Shown: positions 1 through 7,710 of the stretch, piece by piece | Position numbering within the stretch: the first letter of the stretch is position 1 | How the letters are laid out: each line of letters begins with the position of its first letter | NCBI GenBank assembly: GCA_902766475.1 | Contig: CACXDQ010000266.1 | Coordinates: 1-14,499 of the forward strand | Length of the DNA: 14,499 nucleotides | Source: an uncultured Eubacteriales bacterium | GTDB lineage: Bacteria; Bacillota; Clostridia; Christensenellales; Borkfalkiaceae | Reading direction: 5' to 3' | The notes under the pieces: generated by a model | What the model was told of the DNA's origin: nothing | Databases searched by the model: none | Seen by the model: only the letters and a program-made list of their open reading frames with translations | Made by a program: the position numbers and the translations under genes

Positions 1-433
1 CGATGAAGTTTACGACCGAAAAGCTCGGCAAAGTTATCTCGGCGGGCTTATAGCCGAATCTGCTTAAAAACTCTATAAAATAGCCGTTTAAGCCCGACAA
101 GCCGAACGTCATGCCGATAAACAAAAGCGCCGACGGAAGCAAAAACTTTACGCTTACGGGCGAATAGTTTATCACGTCGCTTATCTTTAAACCCGAAAAT
201 TTTGAAAATATAAACGTGGTGAGCAAAATCGTTATTCCGCCGAGCGAGAACGAAAGAAAGCTGTAAACATCTTTCAAAAGTCCGTTTTCGCCGCCGTTGA
301 TAAAGGGTGCGAAACTCGCCGTGAAGATGACGGCAATTATAAGCTCCGCAATGCATATTACGCTGAAATATAGCCCGCTCTTGTCGGCGTTCGACCTCGC
401 TAAAACGAGAAGTTTTCTCTCCGTATCGTCCAT
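1..433 (-). CDS. Membrane protein, N-terminal part (possible CPBP-family intramembrane protease), cut by window edge
   Basis: The reading frame is open from an ATG at 433-431 to the window edge, giving about 144 residues of an incomplete protein. It begins MDDTERKLLVLARSN. Hydrophobic segments lie at about residues 22-44, 58-77 and 97-115, so it is an integral membrane protein. The stretch around residues 110-130 (FGLSGLNGYFIEFLSRFGY) resembles the region preceding the catalytic domain in some clostridial CPBP (CAAX-type) proteases. The diagnostic EExxxR motif would lie beyond the edge, so this family call is only a guess. Its ATG overlaps the TAA stop of the ABC exporter gene by one base, and a GAGGG sits 7 bases upstream inside that gene. 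Translational coupling with the exporter is therefore likely, and the protein may work with it or simply share the operon. Confidence 0.6.
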   Translation of the reverse strand, partial: MDDTERKLLVLARSNADKSGLYFSVICIAELIIAVIFTASFAPFINGGENGLLKDVYSFLSFSLGGITILLTTFIFSKFSGLKISDVINYSPVSVKFLLPSALLFIGMTFGLSGLNGYFIEFLSRFGYKPAEITLPSFSVVNFI

Positions 434-2904
434 TATTCAGCCCTCAACGCCTTTACGGGATCTCTTCTGCTCGCCATGATAGACGGGATAAGCCCGGCAA
501 GGATAGACAAAAGCGTGGACGCTCCCAAAAGCACTAAAACTTGCCACCAACTTAAAAACACGAAGCCCGAAACGCCCGTAATGCTCTTCATAAGCGAATT
601 TAACGGTATCTGCGCTATAGCGTTTACGAGTATGCCGACCGCACCGGCGACTAAACCTATCATTCCCGTTTCGGTGATAAACAGACGTATTACGTCCTTC
701 TTCCTCGCCCCGACCGAGCGAAGAATGCCTATTTCCTTAGTCCTCTCTATTACGGAAATATATGTTATAATGCCTATCATTATAGACGAAACGATCAAAG
801 AAATGGAAGTAAGAGCGATAAGTATAGCCTCGATAGTGTTTATTATCGTCCTCACTATTTCAAGAGCTGCGCCTACGTTGTCGACGTATTTAACGCTCTC
901 TTCATCGGTCTTTCCGTCATTGTACTTGTTGAGGTACGAAAGGAGATAATCTTTATCCGAAAGCGTCTTTGGATAAAACCTTATCTGGTTTGGGCTTTCG
1001 GCATAGCCGAGCGCATTGAGCGCCGATTTATATTCCGAAAGCGTGATATTCTTTTTACCCGAAATGACGTCGGCGTCAGTAGACGCCATCTGTTCTTTGA
1101 CGAGCTCGCTCTCCTTTGCCGAAGATATCACGAACTTCGTAAGCTCTTCGGTGTAAACTATCGGAGAGGTCGTGAACATTCCGTATTGAGCGTCCTCTTT
1201 AAGCCTTAATATGCCGACGATTTTAAGCTCCGTGCCGCCCACTTCGCCGTTAGGATCTTTATTGTAGCAGTTTATGCTGTCGTATGTATCGCCCAAGACA
1301 GAGCGGAGATCCCTCTCTATAAGCGGCTCTTGCATGCTCGATTCGGGCTTATAATAGTCGTTCAGATATTTTGCGGCTTTTACCGTGTTCGGGGTATAGC
1401 CGCCGCTACCGTTTGAAACGTAGTATTCGTCCGGCGATAATAGTGCGAATTTGCCGAACGCCCTTCCGGACAGCACCTCGTCGAACGTGTAGCTCGTCTT
1501 GTCCTCGTCGCTCGACGATATGTCGAGGAAATACGAGGTAAGTATTGCGTCGGACACGCTCGAATACTTATCCACGACGAGCGCAAGCTCGGTAGCCCCC
1601 GTCGGGAATTTGCCGCCCACGAGATCGTATTGCTCGTAAACGGACGACGTATCATTGGGTAACTGTATCCAGTTTCTCGCCGAAGAATTTATTACGTTTA
1701 CGGTTACCGCATAGCTCTTTACGGAAGGAATTTTAATGCTTATAGACTTATATACGAACTTATTGACGGAATACACCTCGTCGTAAGACACTCTCGCCTT
1801 GTCGAGTTTCGATATATAATTCAGATAATCTTCTGTGATATTGTTGTACACCCTTGACGAAACGGCGTTTTTGAGCGTATGGTTTATAATTACGCTGTCG
1901 GTCGGAATAGACGACATATCCGTATCGTCGGGCGTAACGTAGCCCAAAATGGTGTTTATCGTCGCCGAATAATCTCTGCCCTCGGCGCTCACCGTTACGG
2001 GCGTACTCGACATAGTATCTCTCTGCACTTTATCGACGAAATAATTGAGCCCGTTACTGCATGCGAGGACGAGCGCAACGCCGACTATACCGATAGCCGA
2101 AGCGACGGCGATAAGTACGGAGCGCACTTTTTTGCCGAGAAGATTTTTAAAGCTGAGCTTTAACGCAAGCGAATAGGGCATTACCGATCTCTTGTCGCTC
2201 TCTTTATCTATCTCCTCTTTTTCCTCTTTATACGGGTTGGAATCGGAAACGAGTTTCCCGTCCGCCATTTTGACTATTCTCGTGGCGTATTGTTCGGCAA
2301 GCTCTGCGTTGTGCGTTACGGTGATGACGAGCCTATCCTTGGAAATTTCTTTCAAAATATCCATTATGGCGACGCTGTTTGCGCTGTCGAGCGCACCCGT
2401 CGGCTCGTCCGCCAAGATTATATCCGGCTCGTTTACGATAGCCCTCGCTATCGCCACCCTCTGCATTTCGCCGCCCGAAAGCTGACGTGGCTTTTTTCTC
2501 AAATGTTCCGAAAGCCCGACTTTGACGAGTGCGTCTATCGCCCTCTTTCTTCTCTCTTCCTTGCCGACGCCGTTGATGACGAGCGCCATTTCGACGTTTT
2601 CGAGTACCGTCTGATGAGATATTAAATTATAGCTTTGAAATACGAAACCTACCTTGTTGCTCCTGTAAGTATCCCAATCGCCGTCGGTAAAATCGACGGT
2701 CGATCTGCCGCCTATCAAAAGGTCGCCCGACGTGTATTTGTCAAGCCCGCCCAAAACGTTCAAAAGCGTGGTTTTACCACAGCCCGAATGACCTAAAATA
2801 CAGACGAATTCAGACTTTCTGAAAGACAGACTGACGCCTTTGAGCGCCCTTACTTTCTTCTCTTTCAAATCGTAGGTTTTTTCTATCGATCGTAAAGTTA
2901 TCAT
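433..2904 (-). CDS. Fused ABC exporter: ATPase plus FtsX/MacB-type permease
   Basis: This 823-residue protein carries an ATPase domain at its N terminus and an FtsX-like permease after it. Walker A is GHSGCGKTT (residues 38-46), with Q-loop Gln90, signature LSGGE (142-146), Walker B IILADEP (162-168) and H-loop His198. An acidic linker (about 222-238) leads to a first membrane helix (about 262-282). A large, presumably extracytoplasmic domain of some 400 residues follows, then three helices near 691-715, 745-765 and 788-805. The ERTKEIGILRSVGA segment between the last helices is typical of FtsX/MacB permeases. Proteins of this layout act in export of peptides or lipoproteins, in antimicrobial-peptide resistance or in transenvelope signalling, and the substrate here cannot be told. 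The start is supported by GGAG six bases before the ATG. The gene follows aroK after 22 bases. No two-component system of the BceRS type lies beside it in the window. Confidence 0.93.
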   Translation of the reverse strand: MITLRSIEKTYDLKEKKVRALKGVSLSFRKSEFVCILGHSGCGKTTLLNVLGGLDKYTSGDLLIGGRSTVDFTDGDWDTYRSNKVGFVFQSYNLISHQTVLENVEMALVINGVGKEERRKRAIDALVKVGLSEHLRKKPRQLSGGEMQRVAIARAIVNEPDIILADEPTGALDSANSVAIMDILKEISKDRLVITVTHNAELAEQYATRIVKMADGKLVSDSNPYKEEKEEIDKESDKRSVMPYSLALKLSFKNLLGKKVRSVLIAVASAIGIVGVALVLACSNGLNYFVDKVQRDTMSSTPVTVSAEGRDYSATINTILGYVTPDDTDMSSIPTDSVIINHTLKNAVSSRVYNNITEDYLNYISKLDKARVSYDEVYSVNKFVYKSISIKIPSVKSYAVTVNVINSSARNWIQLPNDTSSVYEQYDLVGGKFPTGATELALVVDKYSSVSDAILTSYFLDISSSDEDKTSYTFDEVLSGRAFGKFALLSPDEYYVSNGSGGYTPNTVKAAKYLNDYYKPESSMQEPLIERDLRSVLGDTYDSINCYNKDPNGEVGGTELKIVGILRLKEDAQYGMFTTSPIVYTEELTKFVISSAKESELVKEQMASTDADVISGKKNITLSEYKSALNALGYAESPNQIRFYPKTLSDKDYLLSYLNKYNDGKTDEESVKYVDNVGAALEIVRTIINTIEAILIALTSISLIVSSIMIGIITYISVIERTKEIGILRSVGARKKDVIRLFITETGMIGLVAGAVGILVNAIAQIPLNSLMKSITGVSGFVFLSWWQVLVLLGASTLLSILAGLIPSIMASRRDPVKALRAE

Positions 2905-2926
2905 TGTATCTCCGTGAGGGCGAATA

Positions 2927-3424
2927 TCATTTTCCCTCTATTATCCCGATAAGACGTATTATTTTTTCGTCGACGTCGTCCGTGTCGCCGTCAATTGTTT
3001 CGTCGGCGTATTTTTCATATAGCGGCGCACGAACGGAAAGCAGCCTTTCTACCTCTTTTATGTTCCCGTCCGAATATATCGGACGTGGCGTAAGCTTCGC
3101 CCTTTTCGACAACACTTCGGGCGAACACTTTATGTAGACGGTAACGGCGTCCTTTTTCAGACTAGCCATATTCTCCGAGTTTAATATAATTCCGCCGCCC
3201 GTTGAGATAACGGCGTTTTTTGCGGAAGCCGCCTCTCTCGCCGCATCGCTTTCTATCTTGCGGAAATATTCCTCGCCCCTCTCCTTGAAGAGCTTTGAAA
3301 TATCGCCGTATTTTGTCCTTATTATCTTGTCGGTATCAATAAATCTTCGGTTAAGTTTTTGGGCGAGCGTTCGACCGAGCCTGCTCTTACCGCTCGCCGG
3401 CATACCTATAAGCACTACGTTCAT
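2927..3424 (-). CDS. aroK: Shikimate kinase
   Basis: Shikimate kinase phosphorylates the 3-hydroxyl of shikimate with ATP in the cytoplasm, the step before EPSP synthase in chorismate synthesis. The 165-residue length is normal for the family. The P-loop is GMPASGKS (residues 7-14). The usual substrate residues are present: Asp32 in the DTD motif, Arg55 in FRKIES, the GGG of STGGG (76-78) and Arg132 in VRAPLY. The lid Arg114 in TPRP is also there. All catalytic features look intact, in contrast to the neighbouring fusion protein. The ATG overlaps the TGA of the upstream aroA-like gene (ATGA), and AAGG lies four bases before it, so translation is coupled. The adjacency supports a shikimate-pathway role for at least part of the operon. 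Confidence 0.95.
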   Translation of the reverse strand: MNVVLIGMPASGKSRLGRTLAQKLNRRFIDTDKIIRTKYGDISKLFKERGEEYFRKIESDAAREAASAKNAVISTGGGIILNSENMASLKKDAVTVYIKCSPEVLSKRAKLTPRPIYSDGNIKEVERLLSVRAPLYEKYADETIDGDTDDVDEKIIRLIGIIEGK

Positions 3425-5571
3425 GTGCCTTGCGCCGAAGATCTTTCGGCAAGTTTAGCCATTCCGGCAGGGGAAATAAGCCCAGCAAATCCGGCTTTGG
3501 TTATTATCTCGGGCGATCTCTCTTCCTTTTTGGCGGAAATCACAGCCTCGTATTCCGCAAAAAAGTCTATCGCTTCCTTTTCGTAGAAAGGTCTGCCCGT
3601 AAAGATACAGTTCGATATATACGCCGTGAAGAACGAAACGGTGTTTCCGTCCGCCGTAAACAAGCCCTTGTCCTCGGCGTAAGATGCAAATTCCGACCTC
3701 TCGTCGGACAAAGTGAGGTCTATCGCCGCAACACAGCTGTCGACGAGCGATAAAACGGGTGCGGAACGAGTGAAACCGTCCTTTTCTTCGCCGTCAAAGG
3801 AGAGTGCGTTTACTATTACGTCGTAGCCCTTTTTGGGAAGTAGGTCTATGACGTCCGTCCCCTCGATAGGTCTTTGTTTCATTTCCGATGCGGACTTTTG
3901 ATCGGGGATAAAGAAGGTCACCTTTGCTTTCTGTTCGGCAAGAGAAACGGCAATGCTCCTCGCCGCATAGCCGCCGCCGAGTATCAGAACTCTCTTACCG
4001 GCGGGGTCGTAGCCTCTGTATTTTATCGCATAGATAGCTCCGTAGCCGTCCGTCGTATTGCCGGTATTGCCCCTTACGATATTTACGCTTCTCGAAAGCT
4101 TAGCGATCGAAGAAAGCTTCATGACGTGCTTTATCGCCTCGCCGGAATATGGTGCGACAACGACGTAGCCGGCGTAATTTTTAAGCTCTGAAAACGCCTT
4201 TTTCTGATTGTCGTCGTTTGGCTCGATCTGCGACATGCAGTAGTTTTTGATATTCATTTCCTCGGCGATATAACCGTACATCTCGCAAGCGCCGTTCTCG
4301 CCGAACGCCGTGCCTAAGACGGCATAGTTAGAGTCGTATATTTTCTTGTAAAAGTCGGGGAAAGAAACCTCGACCGAATCGTCGTCCTCAGTTTCGCCGC
4401 CGAGCGAAGATGCGAGCAAAGCGACGGTTGCGCTCATATGCAGCCTGTGATCGCCGTGAGTTTCCACTTCGCCGCCACGGTATTTTGAAACGCCGTGTAT
4501 GACGACGCCCGTATTGAACACCTCGCAAGAGCCGCCGACCGATTTTATCATTTCTGCGACGGAATTCATTCTCTCTTCGTTTACGAAGCCTTTCGGACCG
4601 CAAATGATGCTCTCGCCCTCGGCGACGCCCATCAGCACGGACAAAACGGGTATCTCGTCTATAATACCGAAATACTCGTCCTCGACGACGTGCGTCGCTT
4701 TAAGATCGCTCTTATATGCCGTAATATCGGCTATCCTCTCGCCGCAAAGCATTCTTCTGTTTTCTATTTCAATGTGAGCGCCCATTCTTTTGAGAATTTT
4801 CAAAAGCCCCGTTCTCGTCGGGTTTACGCCCACGTTTTTGACCGTTACTTTGCCGAGCAAAAGCCCGAGTGCGAGAAGGTATGCCGCCGAGCCGAAATCT
4901 CCGCTGACGAATATCTTTCCGCCTTTCAGTTCGCTCTTGTCGAGAACTACTTTCCCGTCGTCGTAAGTTATGGAAGCGCCGAGCTGTTCGAGAAGTATCT
5001 CGGCGTGATTGTTGGACATATTTTCTTCCTCGATCTCCGCCTTTACCTCGCCTTGCAAAGCACATAAAAGTATAGCCGATTTTACTTGTGAGCCGCCCTT
5101 TTTAAGCGTATATTCGATTGGCTTTACAGAGTCGCCTTCGACCTTTATGGGCGGAAGCTCGTTAGTGTTTAAAGAAACCGTCGCACCCATCTGTTCGAGC
5201 GGGTCTTTAACGCTCTTCATGTGGCGCTTGGCGAGAAATTTATCGCACGTCAAAACGGCGGAAATACCGCTGCCCGCCGCCACGCCGCAAAGAAGCCTCA
5301 TTACAGTGCCGCTGTTTCCGCAATCGAGCTTTACGCCGTCGTTTATCTTCTTGCCTCGCCTTATCTCTATAAGCTGCTTTTTCACCTTGACCTTAGCGCC
5401 GAGCTTTTTCACGCAGTTTATAGCCGAATAAGTATCTCTGCAATAGAGCGGATTTATTATATACGTCTTAGTCTTTGAAAGACTGCCGAGAATTATTGCC
5501 GTTTCCGTTACCGTCTTGTCGGGCGGCGCTTCGAAAACTCCGCAAATCTCTCTCCTCGGATAAATCTTCAT
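3421..5571 (-). CDS. aroA: Fusion of EPSP synthase (AroA) and a divergent shikimate-dehydrogenase-like (AroE) domain
   Basis: The protein has 716 residues in two parts. Residues 1 to about 412 are EPSP synthase-like: LDCGNSGTVMRLL (82-94), NPTRTGLLKILKRMGA (250-265), IDEIPVL (304-310), GDHR (373-376) and SFPDF (403-407). EPSP synthase joins shikimate-3-phosphate and phosphoenolpyruvate. Residues about 415-680 follow AroE order: an AVLG strand (417-420), VNIV (496-499), an NTTDGYG motif (505-511) and a Rossmann strand LILGGGYAARS (529-539). By eye, most substrate-binding residues of AroE are replaced: the SLSP motif by NGAC, the NVTxPxK motif by VVVAPYS, and the late Gln by Thr. In the first half the usual DKSxxHR reads DKTVTET (18-24). 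The start is supported by GAGGTGA five bases before the ATG, which overlaps the stop of the patatin gene. The EPSP synthase family call is firm. Catalytic activity of either half is uncertain. Confidence 0.87.
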   Translation of the reverse strand: MKIYPRREICGVFEAPPDKTVTETAIILGSLSKTKTYIINPLYCRDTYSAINCVKKLGAKVKVKKQLIEIRRGKKINDGVKLDCGNSGTVMRLLCGVAAGSGISAVLTCDKFLAKRHMKSVKDPLEQMGATVSLNTNELPPIKVEGDSVKPIEYTLKKGGSQVKSAILLCALQGEVKAEIEEENMSNNHAEILLEQLGASITYDDGKVVLDKSELKGGKIFVSGDFGSAAYLLALGLLLGKVTVKNVGVNPTRTGLLKILKRMGAHIEIENRRMLCGERIADITAYKSDLKATHVVEDEYFGIIDEIPVLSVLMGVAEGESIICGPKGFVNEERMNSVAEMIKSVGGSCEVFNTGVVIHGVSKYRGGEVETHGDHRLHMSATVALLASSLGGETEDDDSVEVSFPDFYKKIYDSNYAVLGTAFGENGACEMYGYIAEEMNIKNYCMSQIEPNDDNQKKAFSELKNYAGYVVVAPYSGEAIKHVMKLSSIAKLSRSVNIVRGNTGNTTDGYGAIYAIKYRGYDPAGKRVLILGGGYAARSIAVSLAEQKAKVTFFIPDQKSASEMKQRPIEGTDVIDLLPKKGYDVIVNALSFDGEEKDGFTRSAPVLSLVDSCVAAIDLTLSDERSEFASYAEDKGLFTADGNTVSFFTAYISNCIFTGRPFYEKEAIDFFAEYEAVISAKKEERSPEIITKAGFAGLISPAGMAKLAERSSAQGT

Positions 5572-5575
5572 AAAA

Positions 5576-6355
5576 TCACCTCAAAACCTCAATGATGTCC
5601 TTAATTTTCCCTTTTACGGCATTATAGCCTATCTCGTACATTTCGTAAAAACTATTTACCGAAGAGCCGCTGTACGCCCTCAGATCCGGCTCTATCATAA
5701 TATCCGAATTGTCGTAGCCCTTCTTGCTTCTGTTCGCCATCGGAACTTTATTTTCGGGAAGAACGTCGTCTAAAACCGCCTTCAAATCGAAATTGTTATC
5801 CCGCCCCGCTCCGAGGTTGACTCCCACGACTTTTTCCGCACCCATCGCCCTGCAAAGGTCCGACGGGATATAGTTCAAAAATGCGCCGTCTACGAGTATT
5901 CTTTTACCCGAATATATGGGCGGAAAAGTCGGGGGAACGGAACTCGAAGCCGCACATGCGAGGCTTAAATTGCCGTTTTCGCCCATAAAGACCTCTTCTT
6001 TGCCCGTAGCGGCGTCTACCGCAACGGCGGCGAACGGCTTTTTCAGATCGCTGAAATCCGCACCGCCCAAAATGTTCCGCACGGCGCCGACAAGCCCGTC
6101 GCCGAACAAAAAAGAAGTTGCAAAGAGCGAGGCGGCGTTTCCGCCGGACATCTCCTCGACAAGCCTCAACATATCCTCGTGATCAAGCCCTTTTGCGTAA
6201 AGTGCGCCGACGATACTTCCTATACTGCAACCCGATACTATATCGAATTCTATACCCTCTTCGTGAAAGGCTTTGAGAGCACCTATATGCGCCGCACCCT
6301 TTGCGCCGCCTGCGCCGAGCGCCAAGCCGATTTTTTTATTTTTGTCCATCGTCAT
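5576..6355 (-). CDS. Patatin-like phospholipase (RssA type)
   Basis: This 259-residue protein is a patatin-fold serine acyl hydrolase, expected to cleave acyl chains from phospholipids or related lipids. It contains the oxyanion-hole glycine loop GAGGAKG (residues 14-20), the nucleophile elbow GCSIG with Ser44, and the catalytic Asp156 in DGA. The Ser-Asp dyad is therefore complete. No signal peptide or membrane helix is seen, so it should be cytoplasmic or loosely membrane-bound. The start is uncertain: ATG at 6355 and ATG at 6349 (giving MDKNKK) are both possible, and no well-spaced Shine-Dalgarno is present, the nearest AAGG being about 14 bases upstream. A GATAAT hexamer six bases before the first ATG could be an internal promoter. 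The gene follows the nucleosidase gene after 27 bases and precedes the aroA-like gene by 4 bases. Its substrate and its link to aromatic biosynthesis are unknown. Confidence 0.9.
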   Translation of the reverse strand: MTMDKNKKIGLALGAGGAKGAAHIGALKAFHEEGIEFDIVSGCSIGSIVGALYAKGLDHEDMLRLVEEMSGGNAASLFATSFLFGDGLVGAVRNILGGADFSDLKKPFAAVAVDAATGKEEVFMGENGNLSLACAASSSVPPTFPPIYSGKRILVDGAFLNYIPSDLCRAMGAEKVVGVNLGAGRDNNFDLKAVLDDVLPENKVPMANRSKKGYDNSDIMIEPDLRAYSGSSVNSFYEMYEIGYNAVKGKIKDIIEVLR

Positions 6356-6382
6356 AAGTGTATTATCGACCTTTTTTCAAGC

Positions 6383-7057
6383 TTATAATCTATCGCAGAT
6401 ACCTTTTATAAGTTCCACGTATTTTTCGGTTGCGCCGTGTACCATTTTATAGTATTCTTCTGCGCCGCCGCCGTCCGAAACGGCTTTTATGACAAGGCAC
6501 GGAACGCCTGCGTTTTTAGAAGTTAAAAGCACTGCCGCACTCTCCATATCGCAGACATCTGCGCCGAACGTTTCGCTTAAATACATCTTCGTTTTCTCGT
6601 CGGAAACGAATTTGTCCGCAGAGGCGCACACGACTTCTTCGAGCCACGGCATAAAATCCCTTGCGATTTTTCTCAGATTGCCGTCGGTCTTAATAATTAT
6701 TTCCTCGTCGGGGTATTTGCCGACGGGCAAGCCGTCTATGCCCGAGAGGTCGAAATCGTAATGCGTTACGCCCTTTATCAGCACGACGTTAAAAACGCCT
6801 ATCTTGCCGGTAAGCGTGCCGCAAACGCCGAAATTCATCATCACGTCGACCTTGTATTCGCTTATAATAAGCTGAGTTGCGGCGGCGGCATATATCTCGC
6901 CCACGCCCGAACGAACGCAAACTATTTCGTTTCCGCCCATCTTGAACTCCATTACGTCGAAACCCTTGTTTTTATATGTGTAAACCTCTATATTCTGCGC
7001 CTTTAAAAACGGAACTATTTCCTTTTGCGTCGCAACGACCATGCCTATCCTCGACAT
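6383..7057 (-). CDS. mtnN: 5'-methylthioadenosine/S-adenosylhomocysteine nucleosidase
   Basis: MTA/SAH nucleosidase hydrolyses the N-glycosidic bond of methylthioadenosine and S-adenosylhomocysteine, clearing by-products of SAM-dependent reactions in the cytoplasm. The protein has 224 residues from the ATG at 7057. Visible family features are the N-terminal acidic residue in TQKEI (Glu13), GVGEIYAA (51-58), FGVCGTL (76-82), Glu172 in DMESAA and Asp195 in KAVSDGG, which match the catalytic Glu, Glu and Asp of the family. An upstream TTG at 7078 would add seven residues, but AGAGG lies seven bases before the ATG at 7057 and the core begins there, so the shorter form is preferred. It is the first gene of the long minus-strand operon. 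Related purine nucleosidases such as futalosine hydrolase share the fold, so that activity is a lesser alternative. Confidence 0.85.
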   Translation of the reverse strand: MSRIGMVVATQKEIVPFLKAQNIEVYTYKNKGFDVMEFKMGGNEIVCVRSGVGEIYAAAATQLIISEYKVDVMMNFGVCGTLTGKIGVFNVVLIKGVTHYDFDLSGIDGLPVGKYPDEEIIIKTDGNLRKIARDFMPWLEEVVCASADKFVSDEKTKMYLSETFGADVCDMESAAVLLTSKNAGVPCLVIKAVSDGGGAEEYYKMVHGATEKYVELIKGICDRL

Positions 7058-7082
7058 AAAGTAACCTCTTTTGCTCAAAAAA

Positions 7083-7088
7083 AATATA
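7083..7088 (-). promoter_or_regulatory. Possible -10 element for the mtnN operon
   Basis: On the minus strand the hexamer TATATT lies 25 bases before the mtnN ATG. That would place the transcript start near 7076 and give a leader of about 20 bases carrying the AGAGG ribosome binding site. No good -35 is seen at the right distance. The hexamer overlaps a plus-strand TATAAT that faces the divergent gene. Confidence 0.35.
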
Positions 7089-7090
7089 AT
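7085..7090 (+). promoter_or_regulatory. -10 element placed for a leaderless transcript
   Basis: A perfect TATAAT ends five bases before the ATG at 7096. Transcription should start about seven bases downstream of the hexamer, which falls at or next to the start codon. No Shine-Dalgarno sequence is present between the hexamer and the ATG, nor just upstream. The -35 is weak. A leaderless mRNA is the inference. Confidence 0.5.
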
Positions 7091-7095
7091 GCTGT

Positions 7096-7710
7096 ATGAA
7101 AAAAATTTTTATTCCGTCAAGCGATCCGCCGAAAACCTATCTCGCCGCCCTCGAAAAAGTCGGGCTTGGGTATAAATGTTCGTTTTCGGTCGGCGACGCC
7201 GAAGATTGCGACGGGCTTTTAATTACGGGCGGCGGCGACGTGTGCCCCGCCTTATACGAAAGCGGCAAAGACGTTATCTGCCGTGATATAAACGTCGTAA
7301 AAGACCTCGTGGAATTAAGTGTGATAAAAAAGTTTTACGATAGAGATCTTCCGATAATGGGCGTTTGCCGAGGAATGCAGATATTGAACGTATTTTTCGG
7401 CGGAACGCTCAAAAACGTGGACGGGCATTTTTTGGATCTTAAAAAAACGCACCGCATCATCGCTTTTTCCACGCCGCTCTGCAAAATAAGCGAAGTAAAT
7501 TCCATTCACCGTCAAGCCGTCGATAAAACGCCCGTCGGCTGCGACGTATCCGCAATTTCACCCGATAAAACGATAGAGGCAATGAACTTTACCGATAAGA
7601 TTTTCGGCGTTCAGTTCCACCCCGAAAAGATGGACGACGAAACGCTTTTCAAAGTTTACGGCTATTTTAAAGACCTCGTTATTTGCCGACGATCTCGTCG
7701 ACTGCCTTAG
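7096..7710 (+). CDS. Class-I glutamine amidotransferase-like hydrolase (peptidase C26, gamma-glutamyl hydrolase family)
   Basis: This 204-residue protein belongs to the gamma-glutamyl-gamma-aminobutyrate hydrolase (PuuD-like) family, which cleaves gamma-glutamyl amide bonds. Key features are TGGGDVCPALY (residues 44-54), the nucleophile elbow GVCRGMQ with Cys91, VNSIHRQAV (134-142, usually VNSxHHQ), and GVQFHPE with His175 and Glu177, so the Cys-His-Glu triad is complete. It is shorter than typical members of about 230-250 residues, with lost segments mainly near the N terminus. It has its own promoter and stands alone on the plus strand. Its last ten or so codons overlap the 3' end of the opposing Rho-like gene, giving a basic, probably nonfamily tail (RRSRRLP). 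The physiological substrate is not evident. A gamma-glutamyl compound is the family expectation. Confidence 0.87.
   Translation: MKKIFIPSSDPPKTYLAALEKVGLGYKCSFSVGDAEDCDGLLITGGGDVCPALYESGKDVICRDINVVKDLVELSVIKKFYDRDLPIMGVCRGMQILNVFFGGTLKNVDGHFLDLKKTHRIIAFSTPLCKISEVNSIHRQAVDKTPVGCDVSAISPDKTIEAMNFTDKIFGVQFHPEKMDDETLFKVYGYFKDLVICRRSRRLP

Noticed and set aside
48..356. Minus-strand open frame of 102 codons at the left edge
   Set aside because: It is a shadow of the membrane-protein frame that starts at 433, giving an Arg/Phe-rich sequence with no domain.
4495..5067. Plus-strand open frame of 190 codons opposite the aroA fusion
   Set aside because: No ribosome binding site or family resemblance is seen, and it lies wholly antisense to a gene with clear motifs.
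7058..7078. Upstream TTG start for the MTA/SAH nucleosidase
   Set aside because: The extra seven residues lie outside the family core, and AGAGG is correctly spaced for the ATG at 7057 instead.
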